This document shows positions 15,398-22,954 of a stretch of DNA of 64,000 nt, piece by piece. Position 1 is the first letter of the stretch. The number at the start of each line of letters is the position of its first letter. The notes beneath the pieces are model-generated. The model had not been told where the DNA came from, ran no database searches, and was given only the letters and a program-made list of their open reading frames with translations. The DNA is taken from assembly GCA_944385365.1 (NCBI GenBank), contig CALWWW010000008.1:1-64000 (forward strand), written 5' to 3'. The stretch is from an uncultured Oscillospiraceae bacterium (GTDB lineage Bacteria > Bacillota > Clostridia > Oscillospirales > Oscillospiraceae). Made by a program: the position numbers and the translations under genes.

Positions 15398-16241
15398 AGG
15401 CTTCGTACTCTTCCCAAATCTGTTCCAGTTCCTCATAGGTCCGGGACAGGTCGTTTTCGTTCTTGCGGCCCACCGACACAATGAGGGCGTTGATGACGCT
15501 CATGGGCGCCACCAGGGAGTCCACGATGGACACCATATCGCTCTTGGCCAGCAGCACATGGGTGGATACCCGTGCGCCCGGCGCTTCCGGCGTGTCGGTG
15601 ATGGCCACCACCGTGGCCCCGGCCTTGCGGCAGAAATCCATGGCCTTGATGGTGCGGCTGGAATACCGGGGAAAGCTGATGCCGATAACCACATCCTGGG
15701 GGCCCACATGGACCAGCTGTTCCAGCATTTCACTGATGGAATAGGGCTCCACCAGCCGCACATGGTGGAGCATATTGCGCAGATGGAAGTTGAGGAAGGT
15801 GGCCAACGCCATGGAGGACCGGACGCCGATGATATAGATGGTCCGGGCGGACATCATCCGTTCCACCACCTGGTCGAACACCTGCCGGTCCAATGCTTCC
15901 CCGGTCATCCGCAGCGTCTCCATGTCCGACTGGAGCACCATGGACACCACATCCTGATTGCCCAGCAGATCATTGATGACGCCCATACGCTGCACCGACG
16001 TCAGCTTGTTGCGGACCATCTCCTGCATGGCCTTCTGCATGGCCGGGTAGCCGTTATACCCCAGTTCCACGGCAAAGCGCACCACCGTGGACTCGCTGAC
16101 GCCCACGGTCTTGCCCAGACGGCTGGCCGTCATAAAGGCGGCCTTGTCGTAGGACTCCATGATGTATTCTGAAATTCGCCGCTGTCCCTTGGAAAAGGTG
16201 GGCAAATCCTTTTGAATTTTGGAAAGGATATCCGTTGCCAT
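15378..16241 (-). CDS. MurR/RpiR-family transcriptional regulator
   Basis: 287 residues: N-terminal helix-turn-helix (about 1-77, with SRLGKTVGVSESTVVRFA as the recognition region) and a C-terminal SIS sugar-phosphate isomerase-fold domain (about 125-260, IIGVRSSMAL and VIGISFPRYSSRT). Such proteins respond to phosphosugars, often amino-sugar phosphates. No sugar operon is adjacent, so the target is unknown. The last 20 bases overlap the flavoprotein gene, which suggests co-transcription. AAAGGGGAT precedes the start. Confidence 0.9.
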   Translation of the reverse strand: MATDILSKIQKDLPTFSKGQRRISEYIMESYDKAAFMTASRLGKTVGVSESTVVRFAVELGYNGYPAMQKAMQEMVRNKLTSVQRMGVINDLLGNQDVVSMVLQSDMETLRMTGEALDRQVFDQVVERMMSARTIYIIGVRSSMALATFLNFHLRNMLHHVRLVEPYSISEMLEQLVHVGPQDVVIGISFPRYSSRTIKAMDFCRKAGATVVAITDTPEAPGARVSTHVLLAKSDMVSIVDSLVAPMSVINALIVSVGRKNENDLSRTYEELEQIWEEYEAYERMEN

Positions 16242-16321
16242 GTTGTACCATCCCCTTTCCGGATCGATTCTGTTGGTTTACTGTATGATACGGGGTTTCC
16301 CGAAAATTTGCAAGAAAAACT

Positions 16322-17032
16322 TCACAGCAGGCTGTGGAGATACGATACCTCCTCGTCGGTCAGGTACCGCCACTGGCCCACGGGCAGCCGGTCCAGCCGC
16401 AGCTGTCCCTCGCCGATGCGCTTGAGCCGCGTCACATGGAGCCCCGCCAGTTCGCACATGCGGCGGACCTGCCGGTTGCGGCCCTCGGTGATGCCCACCT
16501 CGATCATGGCCTGGTCCCCGTTGACCCGCCGCAGCACCACCCGGGCCGGATTCAGCGGGCGGCCGTCCAGCTCCAGAGGCCCCCGCAGCTTGTCCTCGGC
16601 CCCGGTTTTGTACCCGGTGACCCAGCAGAGATAGACCTTTTCCACCTGTCCCGACGGGTGCATGAGCCGGTTGGCCAGCGCGCCGTCGTTGGTCAGCAGC
16701 AGCAGCCCCTCGGAGTTCAGATCGAGCCGCCCCACGGGGTAGACCCGCTCCGGGCAATCTTTGACCAGTTCCGTCACGTCGCGCCGTCCCTGCTCGTCCT
16801 TGCAGGTGGTCACATAGCCCCTGGGTTTATGCAGCATGATGTACACGGGACGGGGCGCACGGTGCAGCACTGCGCCGTCCACCTCGATGACGTCGGTTTC
16901 CGTCACCTTGTCCCCCAAGCGGGCCGTGTTGCCGTTGACCCGGACCCGGCCCTCGGTAATCATCTGTTCGGCCTGCCGGCGGGACGCGACACCGTGGGCC
17001 GACAGCACCTTTTGCAGTCGTTGTTCTTCCAT
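16322..17032 (-). CDS. Pseudouridine synthase, RsuA/RluB type
   Basis: 236 residues. An N-terminal S4 RNA-binding domain (RLQKVLSAHGVASRR, about 4-18) precedes the RsuA/RluB catalytic domain with the signature GRLDLNSEGLLLLTNDG (about 100-116), where the Asp is the nucleophile; RNRQVRRM follows near 183-190. Family members convert one or two uridines of 23S or 16S rRNA. Which one cannot be told from sequence alone; the RluB type is the usual one beside scpAB in Firmicutes. It follows the dacF-like gene by 9 bp. Confidence 0.9.
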   Translation of the reverse strand: MEEQRLQKVLSAHGVASRRQAEQMITEGRVRVNGNTARLGDKVTETDVIEVDGAVLHRAPRPVYIMLHKPRGYVTTCKDEQGRRDVTELVKDCPERVYPVGRLDLNSEGLLLLTNDGALANRLMHPSGQVEKVYLCWVTGYKTGAEDKLRGPLELDGRPLNPARVVLRRVNGDQAMIEVGITEGRNRQVRRMCELAGLHVTRLKRIGEGQLRLDRLPVGQWRYLTDEEVSYLHSLL

Positions 17033-17041
17033 ATTGGATTC

Positions 17042-18136
17042 CTACCCTTTCAAAAGCCGCTCCAGAAAGGACCGCGGCTTGTCCGGCAGCACCGCCGCCG
17101 CCGTGTCGTAGATCAGTTCCGTCCGGGCCAGAACCGCCTCCCCCACCCGGACCTCCGCCCAGCCCGCCGTGTCTCCGGCCCGGACCGGCGCAAAAGCCAT
17201 CCGGGGCAGACAGACGGTGACTGTGGGCGTCTCCTCCGGCAGCAGGGCACAGGATAAATCGCCCCGGGCGCGGCAGGTTACGGCCTCCGCCGTGCCGCCG
17301 ACGATGGGGACGCTGCCCAGCACCGTCCCGTCCGTCAGGGCCGTGTGGGCCGTCAGACGGGAAAAACCGTCGTCCAGCAGCTTGCTGTGGTCGTTCCAGT
17401 CGTCGGGGGCGTTGATGGTGACGGCAATGAGCCGCCGCCCCTGCCGTTCCGCCGCGCTGACCAGCAGCCGTCCGGCGGCCTTGGTAAAGCCCGTTTTCAC
17501 GCCCATGGCTCCCTCGTACCGCCACAGGAGCTTGTTGTGGTTGGTCAGATGCCGCTGGCCCACGGTACACGTTTTGGTGGAGACCACCTGCCGGAATACC
17601 TCGTTTTCCAGGGCCGCCGCCGCCAGCACCGCCAGATCATGGGCTGTGCCGTAGTTGCCCTCGTCGTCGAGACCGTTGGGATTGGCAAAATGAGTTTCCG
17701 TCAGCCCCAATTCTGCGGCCCGTTCATTCATCCGGTCCACAAAGTTCTCCACGTCGCCGGACAGATGGAGGGCCAGGGCCACGGCGGCATCGTTGCCCGA
17801 ATGGAGCATGAGACCGTAGAGCAGCTGCTCCACGGTCAGCCGTTCCCCGGCCTTGAGATACAGGGAGGACCCCTCGATGCCCACGGCCTCCGGCGGGATG
17901 GTCACGGTTTCCGAAAGCCGTCCCGACTCCGCCGCCAGCAGCCCTGTCATAATTTTCGTGGTGCTGGCAATGAGGCTTTTTTCGTGGCTGTTCTTCTCAT
18001 AGAGGACCCGGCCCGTGGCCGCGTCCATCAAAATGGCGCTGCGGGCCGAAATTGTATCCACGGCACCCGCCGCAGTGCTCAGCAAAAGGGCGGCGGACAG
18101 GAAAATTGCCGCCGCCCGCTGCATCCGTTGTTTCAT
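17042..18136 (-). CDS. D-alanyl-D-alanine carboxypeptidase (S11, DacF-like)
   Basis: Penicillin-binding carboxypeptidase that trims the terminal D-Ala of peptidoglycan stem peptides outside the membrane. 364 residues. Signal peptide at 1-25 (basic start, hydrophobic core, TAAGA end). The three active-site motifs are present: STTK (S58-K61), SGN (113-115) and KTG (213-215). A C-terminal beta domain follows from about 270. The neighbouring spore gene gerW and scpAB match the DacF context of other spore formers, but a vegetative role is equally possible. Confidence 0.92.
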   Translation of the reverse strand: MKQRMQRAAAIFLSAALLLSTAAGAVDTISARSAILMDAATGRVLYEKNSHEKSLIASTTKIMTGLLAAESGRLSETVTIPPEAVGIEGSSLYLKAGERLTVEQLLYGLMLHSGNDAAVALALHLSGDVENFVDRMNERAAELGLTETHFANPNGLDDEGNYGTAHDLAVLAAAALENEVFRQVVSTKTCTVGQRHLTNHNKLLWRYEGAMGVKTGFTKAAGRLLVSAAERQGRRLIAVTINAPDDWNDHSKLLDDGFSRLTAHTALTDGTVLGSVPIVGGTAEAVTCRARGDLSCALLPEETPTVTVCLPRMAFAPVRAGDTAGWAEVRVGEAVLARTELIYDTAAAVLPDKPRSFLERLLKG

Positions 18137-18184
18137 CGTTCATCACCGGTAACAGTATGCGCCGCCGGTAATGGAGTATGCCTG

Positions 18185-18598
18185 TTAAAATTCGCCGGTC
18201 TCGTCCATATCTTTCGGTTTTTTGTCCTTTTTCAGCAGTTCGGAGAGCTTGTCGGTGAGGTCCGGCAGCAATTCGATGATACGGTCCAGAGAGGACGCCG
18301 CGGGAGCCACCACCGGCAGCATCCGCACCGATTCGCCCTTGATGACGATAAAGGACACGGGCTGAATGGTGACGCCGGCGCCGGCGCCGCCGCCAAAGGG
18401 GTTGGTACCGTCGGCGGAGGTGTGCTTGGATACATAGTCGCTGCCGCCGCTGGCAAAACCAAAGGACACCTTGGACACGGGGATAATGGTCACGCCGTCG
18501 GGCGTGGTAATGGGCTCACCGATGACGGAATTGGTATCCACCATGGAGCGGATTTTCTCCATATTGACGCCCATCATGTCGGAAAGAGGATGACTCAT
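18185..18598 (-). CDS. gerW: GerW/YtfJ-family spore protein
   Basis: 137 residues. Shows the family core: GEPITTPDGVTIIPVSKVSFG, then a Gly-rich segment (NPFGGGAGAGV) and IQPVSFIVI. In Bacillus subtilis the homologue is forespore-made and needed for germination with some germinants. Its presence is the main evidence that this organism forms spores. It lies 1 bp after the DUF2953 gene, whose product is the usual partner of YtfJ in Firmicutes. Confidence 0.92.
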   Translation of the reverse strand: MSHPLSDMMGVNMEKIRSMVDTNSVIGEPITTPDGVTIIPVSKVSFGFASGGSDYVSKHTSADGTNPFGGGAGAGVTIQPVSFIVIKGESVRMLPVVAPAASSLDRIIELLPDLTDKLSELLKKDKKPKDMDETGEF

Positions 18599-18599
18599 A

Positions 18600-19199
18600 T
18601 TACTGCACCGCCTTTTTCTTGTATTGTAGGAACACGGGAATCAGGCGGCACAGCGCCTGTAAGCCCAGCCACAGAGCCGTGCCTCCCCGCAGGGTGACGC
18701 GCATCTCCAGCAGCAGCCGGAGGCGGTCGGAATGGTAATCGCAGAGCACCTCCGCCTGCCGGTGGGCAATGCGGAAGCAGTTGTGAAGCACCGGGTCCAG
18801 GGACCCGATCAAGGCCCACGCCTTTCCATACTGTAACGCCGTATGGGCCGCGTCTTTGCCGCCGCAGCGGACGCAGAGATACAGCTCCGAAACCAGGAGC
18901 TTTCGCCGCATCTTCCCCAGCAAATCCAGCAGAACGGACAGCAGAGGCTTGAGCAGCTTCCAGGGGAACTTCCCTTTTTTCTTTGGTTCGGGCGGCTGGT
19001 CGTGGGCCGTCTGCCGCGCCTTTTTCGGCTTGGGCGGCTTTTTCGGCTTCCGCCGCCGGGGTTTCATGGGATAGCGGAACACCGTCACCGGTCCCACGCT
19101 GGCCGCCGCTTCCAGCGTCCCGTCGTCGTACCGGAACCACACGCCCATGGGCAGCGCCAGAATCAGCAGCACCAGGGCCGCGGCCACGGCAGCGATCAT
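18600..19199 (-). CDS. DUF2953-family protein
   Basis: 199 residues. One membrane helix at the N-terminus (about 3-18), a very basic Pro/Lys linker (KPRRRKPKKPPKPKK, about 46-60), then the conserved DUF2953 region ending with two amphipathic or membrane-associated helices. Function unknown; it regularly sits between scpB and ytfJ in spore formers. The start codon overlaps the scpB stop by four bases. Confidence 0.85.
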   Translation of the reverse strand: MIAAVAAALVLLILALPMGVWFRYDDGTLEAAASVGPVTVFRYPMKPRRRKPKKPPKPKKARQTAHDQPPEPKKKGKFPWKLLKPLLSVLLDLLGKMRRKLLVSELYLCVRCGGKDAAHTALQYGKAWALIGSLDPVLHNCFRIAHRQAEVLCDYHSDRLRLLLEMRVTLRGGTALWLGLQALCRLIPVFLQYKKKAVQ

Positions 19200-19774
19200 A
19201 CGGTTCCCTCCTCCTTCGATACCTCCGGCAGCTGTAACTGCTGGCCCTCGGGGATATGGATATCCGCCTTTTCAATGGGCGGCAAGTCCTCCAGACTGGT
19301 CAGGCCGAAGGTGCGCAGAAATACCGGCGTCGTCTCATAGAGAATGGGTCTGCCCGGCACGTTGAGCCGTCCGGCCTCGGTGATCAGCTGTTTGCCCAGC
19401 AGGGCGCTGACGGCGTAGCTACTGTCCACTCCCCGCAGCTGTTCAATATAGGCTTTCGTCACCGGCTGGTAATAGGCCACAATGGTAAGGGCCTCCAGCT
19501 GGGCCGGGGACAGCCGGGGCGGCTTGCGAGTTTCCAGCGCTTTCGTCACCACGTCGGCCATCTCGCCGGAGGAACACATCTGGTAGGCGTCCTCCAAGCG
19601 GACAATGCGGATGCCGAAGCGCTCGTAATTCCACCGGCTCATGAGGGATTGGGCCGCCGTGTGGATTTCCTCCTCCGACACCCCCGCCGCCATGGCCATG
19701 CGCGACGCCCCCACCGGCTCACCGGCGGCGAACAGAATGGCCGCAACAGCCCGTTCGATTGCAGTTTGTTCCAT
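19196..19774 (-). CDS. scpB: Segregation and condensation protein B
   Basis: 192 residues from MEQTAIER, chosen because GAGGCC precedes this ATG and upstream sequence is the scpA shadow. Two winged-helix domains are visible (about 1-80 and 85-165) with the diagnostic LSPAQLEALTIVAYYQPV and Arg-Gly-Val-Asp-Ser stretch. ScpB binds ScpA and bridges the Smc heads in chromosome condensation. The gene begins 11 bp after the scpA stop. Confidence 0.95.
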   Translation of the reverse strand: MEQTAIERAVAAILFAAGEPVGASRMAMAAGVSEEEIHTAAQSLMSRWNYERFGIRIVRLEDAYQMCSSGEMADVVTKALETRKPPRLSPAQLEALTIVAYYQPVTKAYIEQLRGVDSSYAVSALLGKQLITEAGRLNVPGRPILYETTPVFLRTFGLTSLEDLPPIEKADIHIPEGQQLQLPEVSKEEGTV

Positions 19775-19785
19775 TTTGGCCTCCT

Positions 19786-20598
19786 CTATTCCTCGGAGCT
19801 GCCGAAAGGCTGTCCGTCCACGGTTCCCTGGGGCATTTGGAGAAAGGTCACGTCGGCGTCGCCGCCGCCGTCGGATTCCACCCGGACGGAACAGAGCTTG
19901 CACAGCTCCAGCACCGCCAGAAAGGTGGCCACCACTTCGGACCGGCTTTTGCAGCCGCGAAACAGGCTGCGGAATTTGCCTACGCCCACTTGCAGCAGCC
20001 GCCGCAGAATGTGGGCCGCTTTTGTCACCACCGGGAACGGTTCCGCTCCCACGATGGCGGCAAAGGGATGGGTGGGCGACGCCAGACCGGCGGCGCTGCG
20101 TTCGGCCAGGGCCGCCCAGGCCGTCACCAAATCCGATGGGTCGTGGCGATACTGGTACGTTTTGTCCCGCCGCAGCGGTTCCGGCTCCTTGATAAAGAGA
20201 TTGCAGCCGATTTCGTTGCGGTCCGCCAGAAAGGACGCGGCCATGCGAATTTGCTCATAGGCCGCCGCCCGCTGCCGCTCCTCCAGGGAGTGAATCAGCA
20301 GTTCCATCTCCGACTGGGCTTCGGCCTGCTCCGTCACCGACAGGAGCATTTTCGTCTTGATCAGCATGAGATGGGATGCCATGGCGATAAATTCGCTGGC
20401 AATCTCCATGTCCATGCGCTTCTGCTCGTCCAGATAGGCCAGATACTGCTCCAGAATCTGCGAGATACTCACGTTGCTGATCTCAATTTTGTGTTTGCTC
20501 AGCAGCAGGAAAATCACGTCCAGGGGGCCTTGGAAGTCCTCCATGGTCTCGCTTTTCGTCTGCACCACGCCGGGCAGATAATAGCTTGGGGTTTCCAT
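19786..20598 (-). CDS. scpA: Segregation and condensation protein A
   Basis: Kleisin subunit of the Smc complex, 270 residues. N-terminal DFQGPLDVIFLLL (about 22-34) and SEFIAMASHLMLIKTKMLL (about 68-86) are the family's Smc-neck-binding helices; the C-terminal winged helix lies in about the last 70 residues. Followed by scpB and preceded at 9 bp by a site-2 protease gene, an order shared by many Clostridia. Confidence 0.95.
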   Translation of the reverse strand: METPSYYLPGVVQTKSETMEDFQGPLDVIFLLLSKHKIEISNVSISQILEQYLAYLDEQKRMDMEIASEFIAMASHLMLIKTKMLLSVTEQAEAQSEMELLIHSLEERQRAAAYEQIRMAASFLADRNEIGCNLFIKEPEPLRRDKTYQYRHDPSDLVTAWAALAERSAAGLASPTHPFAAIVGAEPFPVVTKAAHILRRLLQVGVGKFRSLFRGCKSRSEVVATFLAVLELCKLCSVRVESDGGGDADVTFLQMPQGTVDGQPFGSSEE

Positions 20599-20607
20599 GG
20601 GTCCCTC

Positions 20608-21294
20608 CTACCGCAGCAATAGTTCCGCAGGCCACAGGGCCAGGGGCTGCAACAGGTTCAGCAAACCGGTGCGGAGATAATAGAGGGGCCCGTCCAGCCA
20701 ACCGGCCAGCAGCACCACCATCAGCAGAAGCATCCCGTACCGCTCATAGCGCATGAGCTTGGCATAATTCTGGGGCGGCAGCACGGCAAAGAGGACCTTG
20801 GAGCCGTCCAGGGGGGAAATGGGAATCAGGTTGAACACCGCAAGACCGGCCGACAGGACCGCCACATACGCGGTAAAGGTAATCAGCCATTGGCCCAGAC
20901 TGTTGGGGCCCAGGCGAATCATCAGCACCATCAGCAGGCCCCGGACCACCAGGGCCGCCCAGGCCAGCAGAATGTTGGAGATGGGACCGGCCAGGGCCGT
21001 CAGGGCCATGTCCCGTTTGGGGTTTTTGAAATTGTTCATATTGACCGGCACCGGCTTGGCCCAGCCGAACCGTGCCACGGCCATCATCAAAAGGCCGAGA
21101 ATGTCGATGTGGCGCAGGGGGTTCAACGTCAGCCGTCCGGCCAGCTTGGCCGTGGGGTCCCCCAGGCGGTAGGCGGCCAGGCCGTGACACGTCTCATGGA
21201 CGGTGATACACAGCAGGGACGCCAGGACGATGAGCAGCATATCGGACAGCCAGCCGAATTGCAGCTGATGGAGCCACGCGGTAAATCCGTGCAA
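20608..21294 (-). CDS. Site-2 (M50) membrane metalloprotease
   Basis: 228 residues from a TTG at 21294. This start is preferred because AAAGGAGGGG lies 5 bases before it; a longer reading upstream would place that ribosome site inside the gene. Several membrane segments. The zinc motif HETCH is near residue 33-37 within a hydrophobic helix, and LDGSKVLF-type NPDG-like sequence (SPLDGSK) lies near 155. Family members cut substrates within the membrane. In Firmicutes this small YwhC/YdfL-like type is encoded next to scpAB; the substrate is unknown. Confidence 0.85.
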   Translation of the reverse strand: MHGFTAWLHQLQFGWLSDMLLIVLASLLCITVHETCHGLAAYRLGDPTAKLAGRLTLNPLRHIDILGLLMMAVARFGWAKPVPVNMNNFKNPKRDMALTALAGPISNILLAWAALVVRGLLMVLMIRLGPNSLGQWLITFTAYVAVLSAGLAVFNLIPISPLDGSKVLFAVLPPQNYAKLMRYERYGMLLLMVVLLAGWLDGPLYYLRTGLLNLLQPLALWPAELLLR

Positions 21295-21451
21295 AAAAGC
21301 CCCTCCTTTGGGTCGTTTTAACCAGTATAGCACCGGCCCGGCCCTTTTGCAAGGGACAGGCGGGCGGCAGGAAATTTCTCACGCCGCCCCTATCCAAGGA
21401 CGGCGAAATCTGCTACAATAAACTAAAAAACAAGGGAAGGCGGGATACCCC

Positions 21452-21679
21452 ATGGCATTGGTCTACTATGAGACCGGCATCCAGTTCCTCGGCCCCGAGG
21501 GCCACAGCGATTATCTCAACGTGTTTGTCACCCAGTCGGAAGAAGAGGCCCGGCGGGCCTATGGCAAGGACCGGCGCAACTATCTGGCCCGGCTGACCAT
21601 GGACGACGATGGCAGTCACACAGAGTTCTGGAACCGGGAGGCATCCTGCTGGGAGCCACACGACGCCACCACAGAATAA
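21452..21679 (+). CDS. Small protein of unknown function
   Basis: 75 residues, MALVYYETG start, soluble, acidic and rich in aromatic residues, with no motif I recognise. It is the only plus-strand gene between two long minus-strand operons. It has a plausible ribosome site (AAGGCGGG) and normal codon use, and it ends 26 bp before a repeat block. Coding status is likely but not certain. Confidence 0.55.
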   Translation: MALVYYETGIQFLGPEGHSDYLNVFVTQSEEEARRAYGKDRRNYLARLTMDDDGSHTEFWNREASCWEPHDATTE

Positions 21680-21704
21680 ACTGTAACGCACGCTACAACC
21701 CCAA

Positions 21705-22344
21705 AAATAAAGTTTTTACTCAATTTTTTTACAAAAAAATTGTGGGGTCCAGGGGCAAAGCCCCGGTCGCCCGTCGCAACGGGCGAAATACCCGCTGGCC
21801 GCAGCCAGCGAAACACCCGCGCCGCGCACGGCGCGAAATCCCGCCCGCCGCAGCGGGCGAAATCCCCTATCGTCCCAAAGCGCCATCCGCAGATGGCGCA
21901 ATCTCCGGGGCGTAAGCCCCAAGGCCGCCGTCCCCACCCCGTCAGCGGGTGGCGGACGGCGGCCTTTTGTCAAAGTAAGATGGAATAGTGAAACGTGAAG
22001 AAGTGTGGTGACCGCTGACGCGGTCGATTGAAAAGTGCCGCACCGGGCGTGGTGCGGCGCGGCGCAGCACTGCCGTAGGGCGCGGCATCCTTGACGCGCC
22101 CACACCGCACCCCATCCGGGGCCGTCAGGGATGCCGGCCCCTACGCCGATGGTGGTCGGCAGTGCGGCACAGCGGCGGGGGCAAGCCCCCGCCCTACAGG
22201 GTGGAACCAATCGGCCAGTGGAAACCAGCAAGTGCATACCGGCGGCGGGACACGCAGGTCCCGCCCTACGTTCCATATCGGCAGTTCATCCGGTTCATCG
22301 GGGCAAATACACAACGGGCGCGCTGCAACCCAGGCAGCGCGCCC
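21705..22344. repeat. Intergenic hairpin mosaic, block 3
   Basis: Between convergent genes (the small protein and engB). Contains the AT-rich palindrome (21718-21743), CCAGGGGC/GCCCCGG stem, four tandem GAAA-tailed hairpins, the CGCA-loop stem, the long GC stem (21921-21968), an extra GCCGCACC/GGTGCGGC hairpin near 22036-22058, GTAGGG-headed pair (22075-22101 and 22118-22144), GGCGGGGGC hairpin (22173-22196), GGCGGGAC hairpin (about 22241-22269) and a final GGGCGCGCTGC/GCAGCGCGCCC hairpin (22316-22344), 9 bp from the engB stop. No gene is supportable. Confidence 0.85.
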
Positions 22345-22353
22345 CTGTATGGC

Positions 22354-22941
22354 TCAGGCGTCACCGGCAACGCTCTGGAGGATTCCCACCAGGGCGTCGC
22401 GGCCGTCGCCCTTTTCCGCGGAAAAGGCGATGATCTCCACCGTTTCCGGTAATTCCAGCGTCTGCCGGATCAGGGCCAGATTGGGTTCAATGTCCCGCTT
22501 GCGCAGCTTGTCCAGCTTGTTGGCCACAATGACAAAGGGCTTGCCGGAGTTTTTAAACCACTCCGCCATGGTCATGTCGTTGGCCGTTGGCTTGTGGCGG
22601 GCGTCCACAATCATCACGCCGTAGTCGATGAGCCCCGAGGCAAAATACGCCTCCATGAGCTTGCCCCACCGGTCTTTCTCAGCCTTGCTGACCTTGGCAT
22701 AGCCATAGCCCGGCAGGTCCACCAGATACAATTTCTGGTCAATGCGGAAATAGTTGATATGGGTGGTCTTGCCGGGGGCCTCGCCTACCCGGGCGAAGTT
22801 CTTCCGCTGCAATACCCGGTTGATGACTGAGGATTTGCCCACGTTGGATTTTCCGGCAAAGGCCACCTGGGGCAGGCCGTCCCGTGGGCAATCGGCAATG
22901 GCCGTGGAGGAGATGACAAATTCCGCGTTATGCAGATTCAC
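22354..22941 (-). CDS. engB: Ribosome-assembly GTPase EngB (YsxC)
   Basis: 195 residues from a GTG preceded by GAGGAGGGG. GTPase of the TrmE-Era-EngA-EngB family needed for 50S maturation. Motifs in order: G1 AGKSNVGKS (about 29-37), G3 DLPGYGYAKV (about 75-84), G4 NKLDK (about 143-147), G5 FSAEKG (about 174-179). The start lies 13 bp after the lon stop; lon-engB is a common Firmicutes pair. Confidence 0.95.
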   Translation of the reverse strand: MNLHNAEFVISSTAIADCPRDGLPQVAFAGKSNVGKSSVINRVLQRKNFARVGEAPGKTTHINYFRIDQKLYLVDLPGYGYAKVSKAEKDRWGKLMEAYFASGLIDYGVMIVDARHKPTANDMTMAEWFKNSGKPFVIVANKLDKLRKRDIEPNLALIRQTLELPETVEIIAFSAEKGDGRDALVGILQSVAGDA

Positions 22942-22954
22942 AATGCCCCTCCTC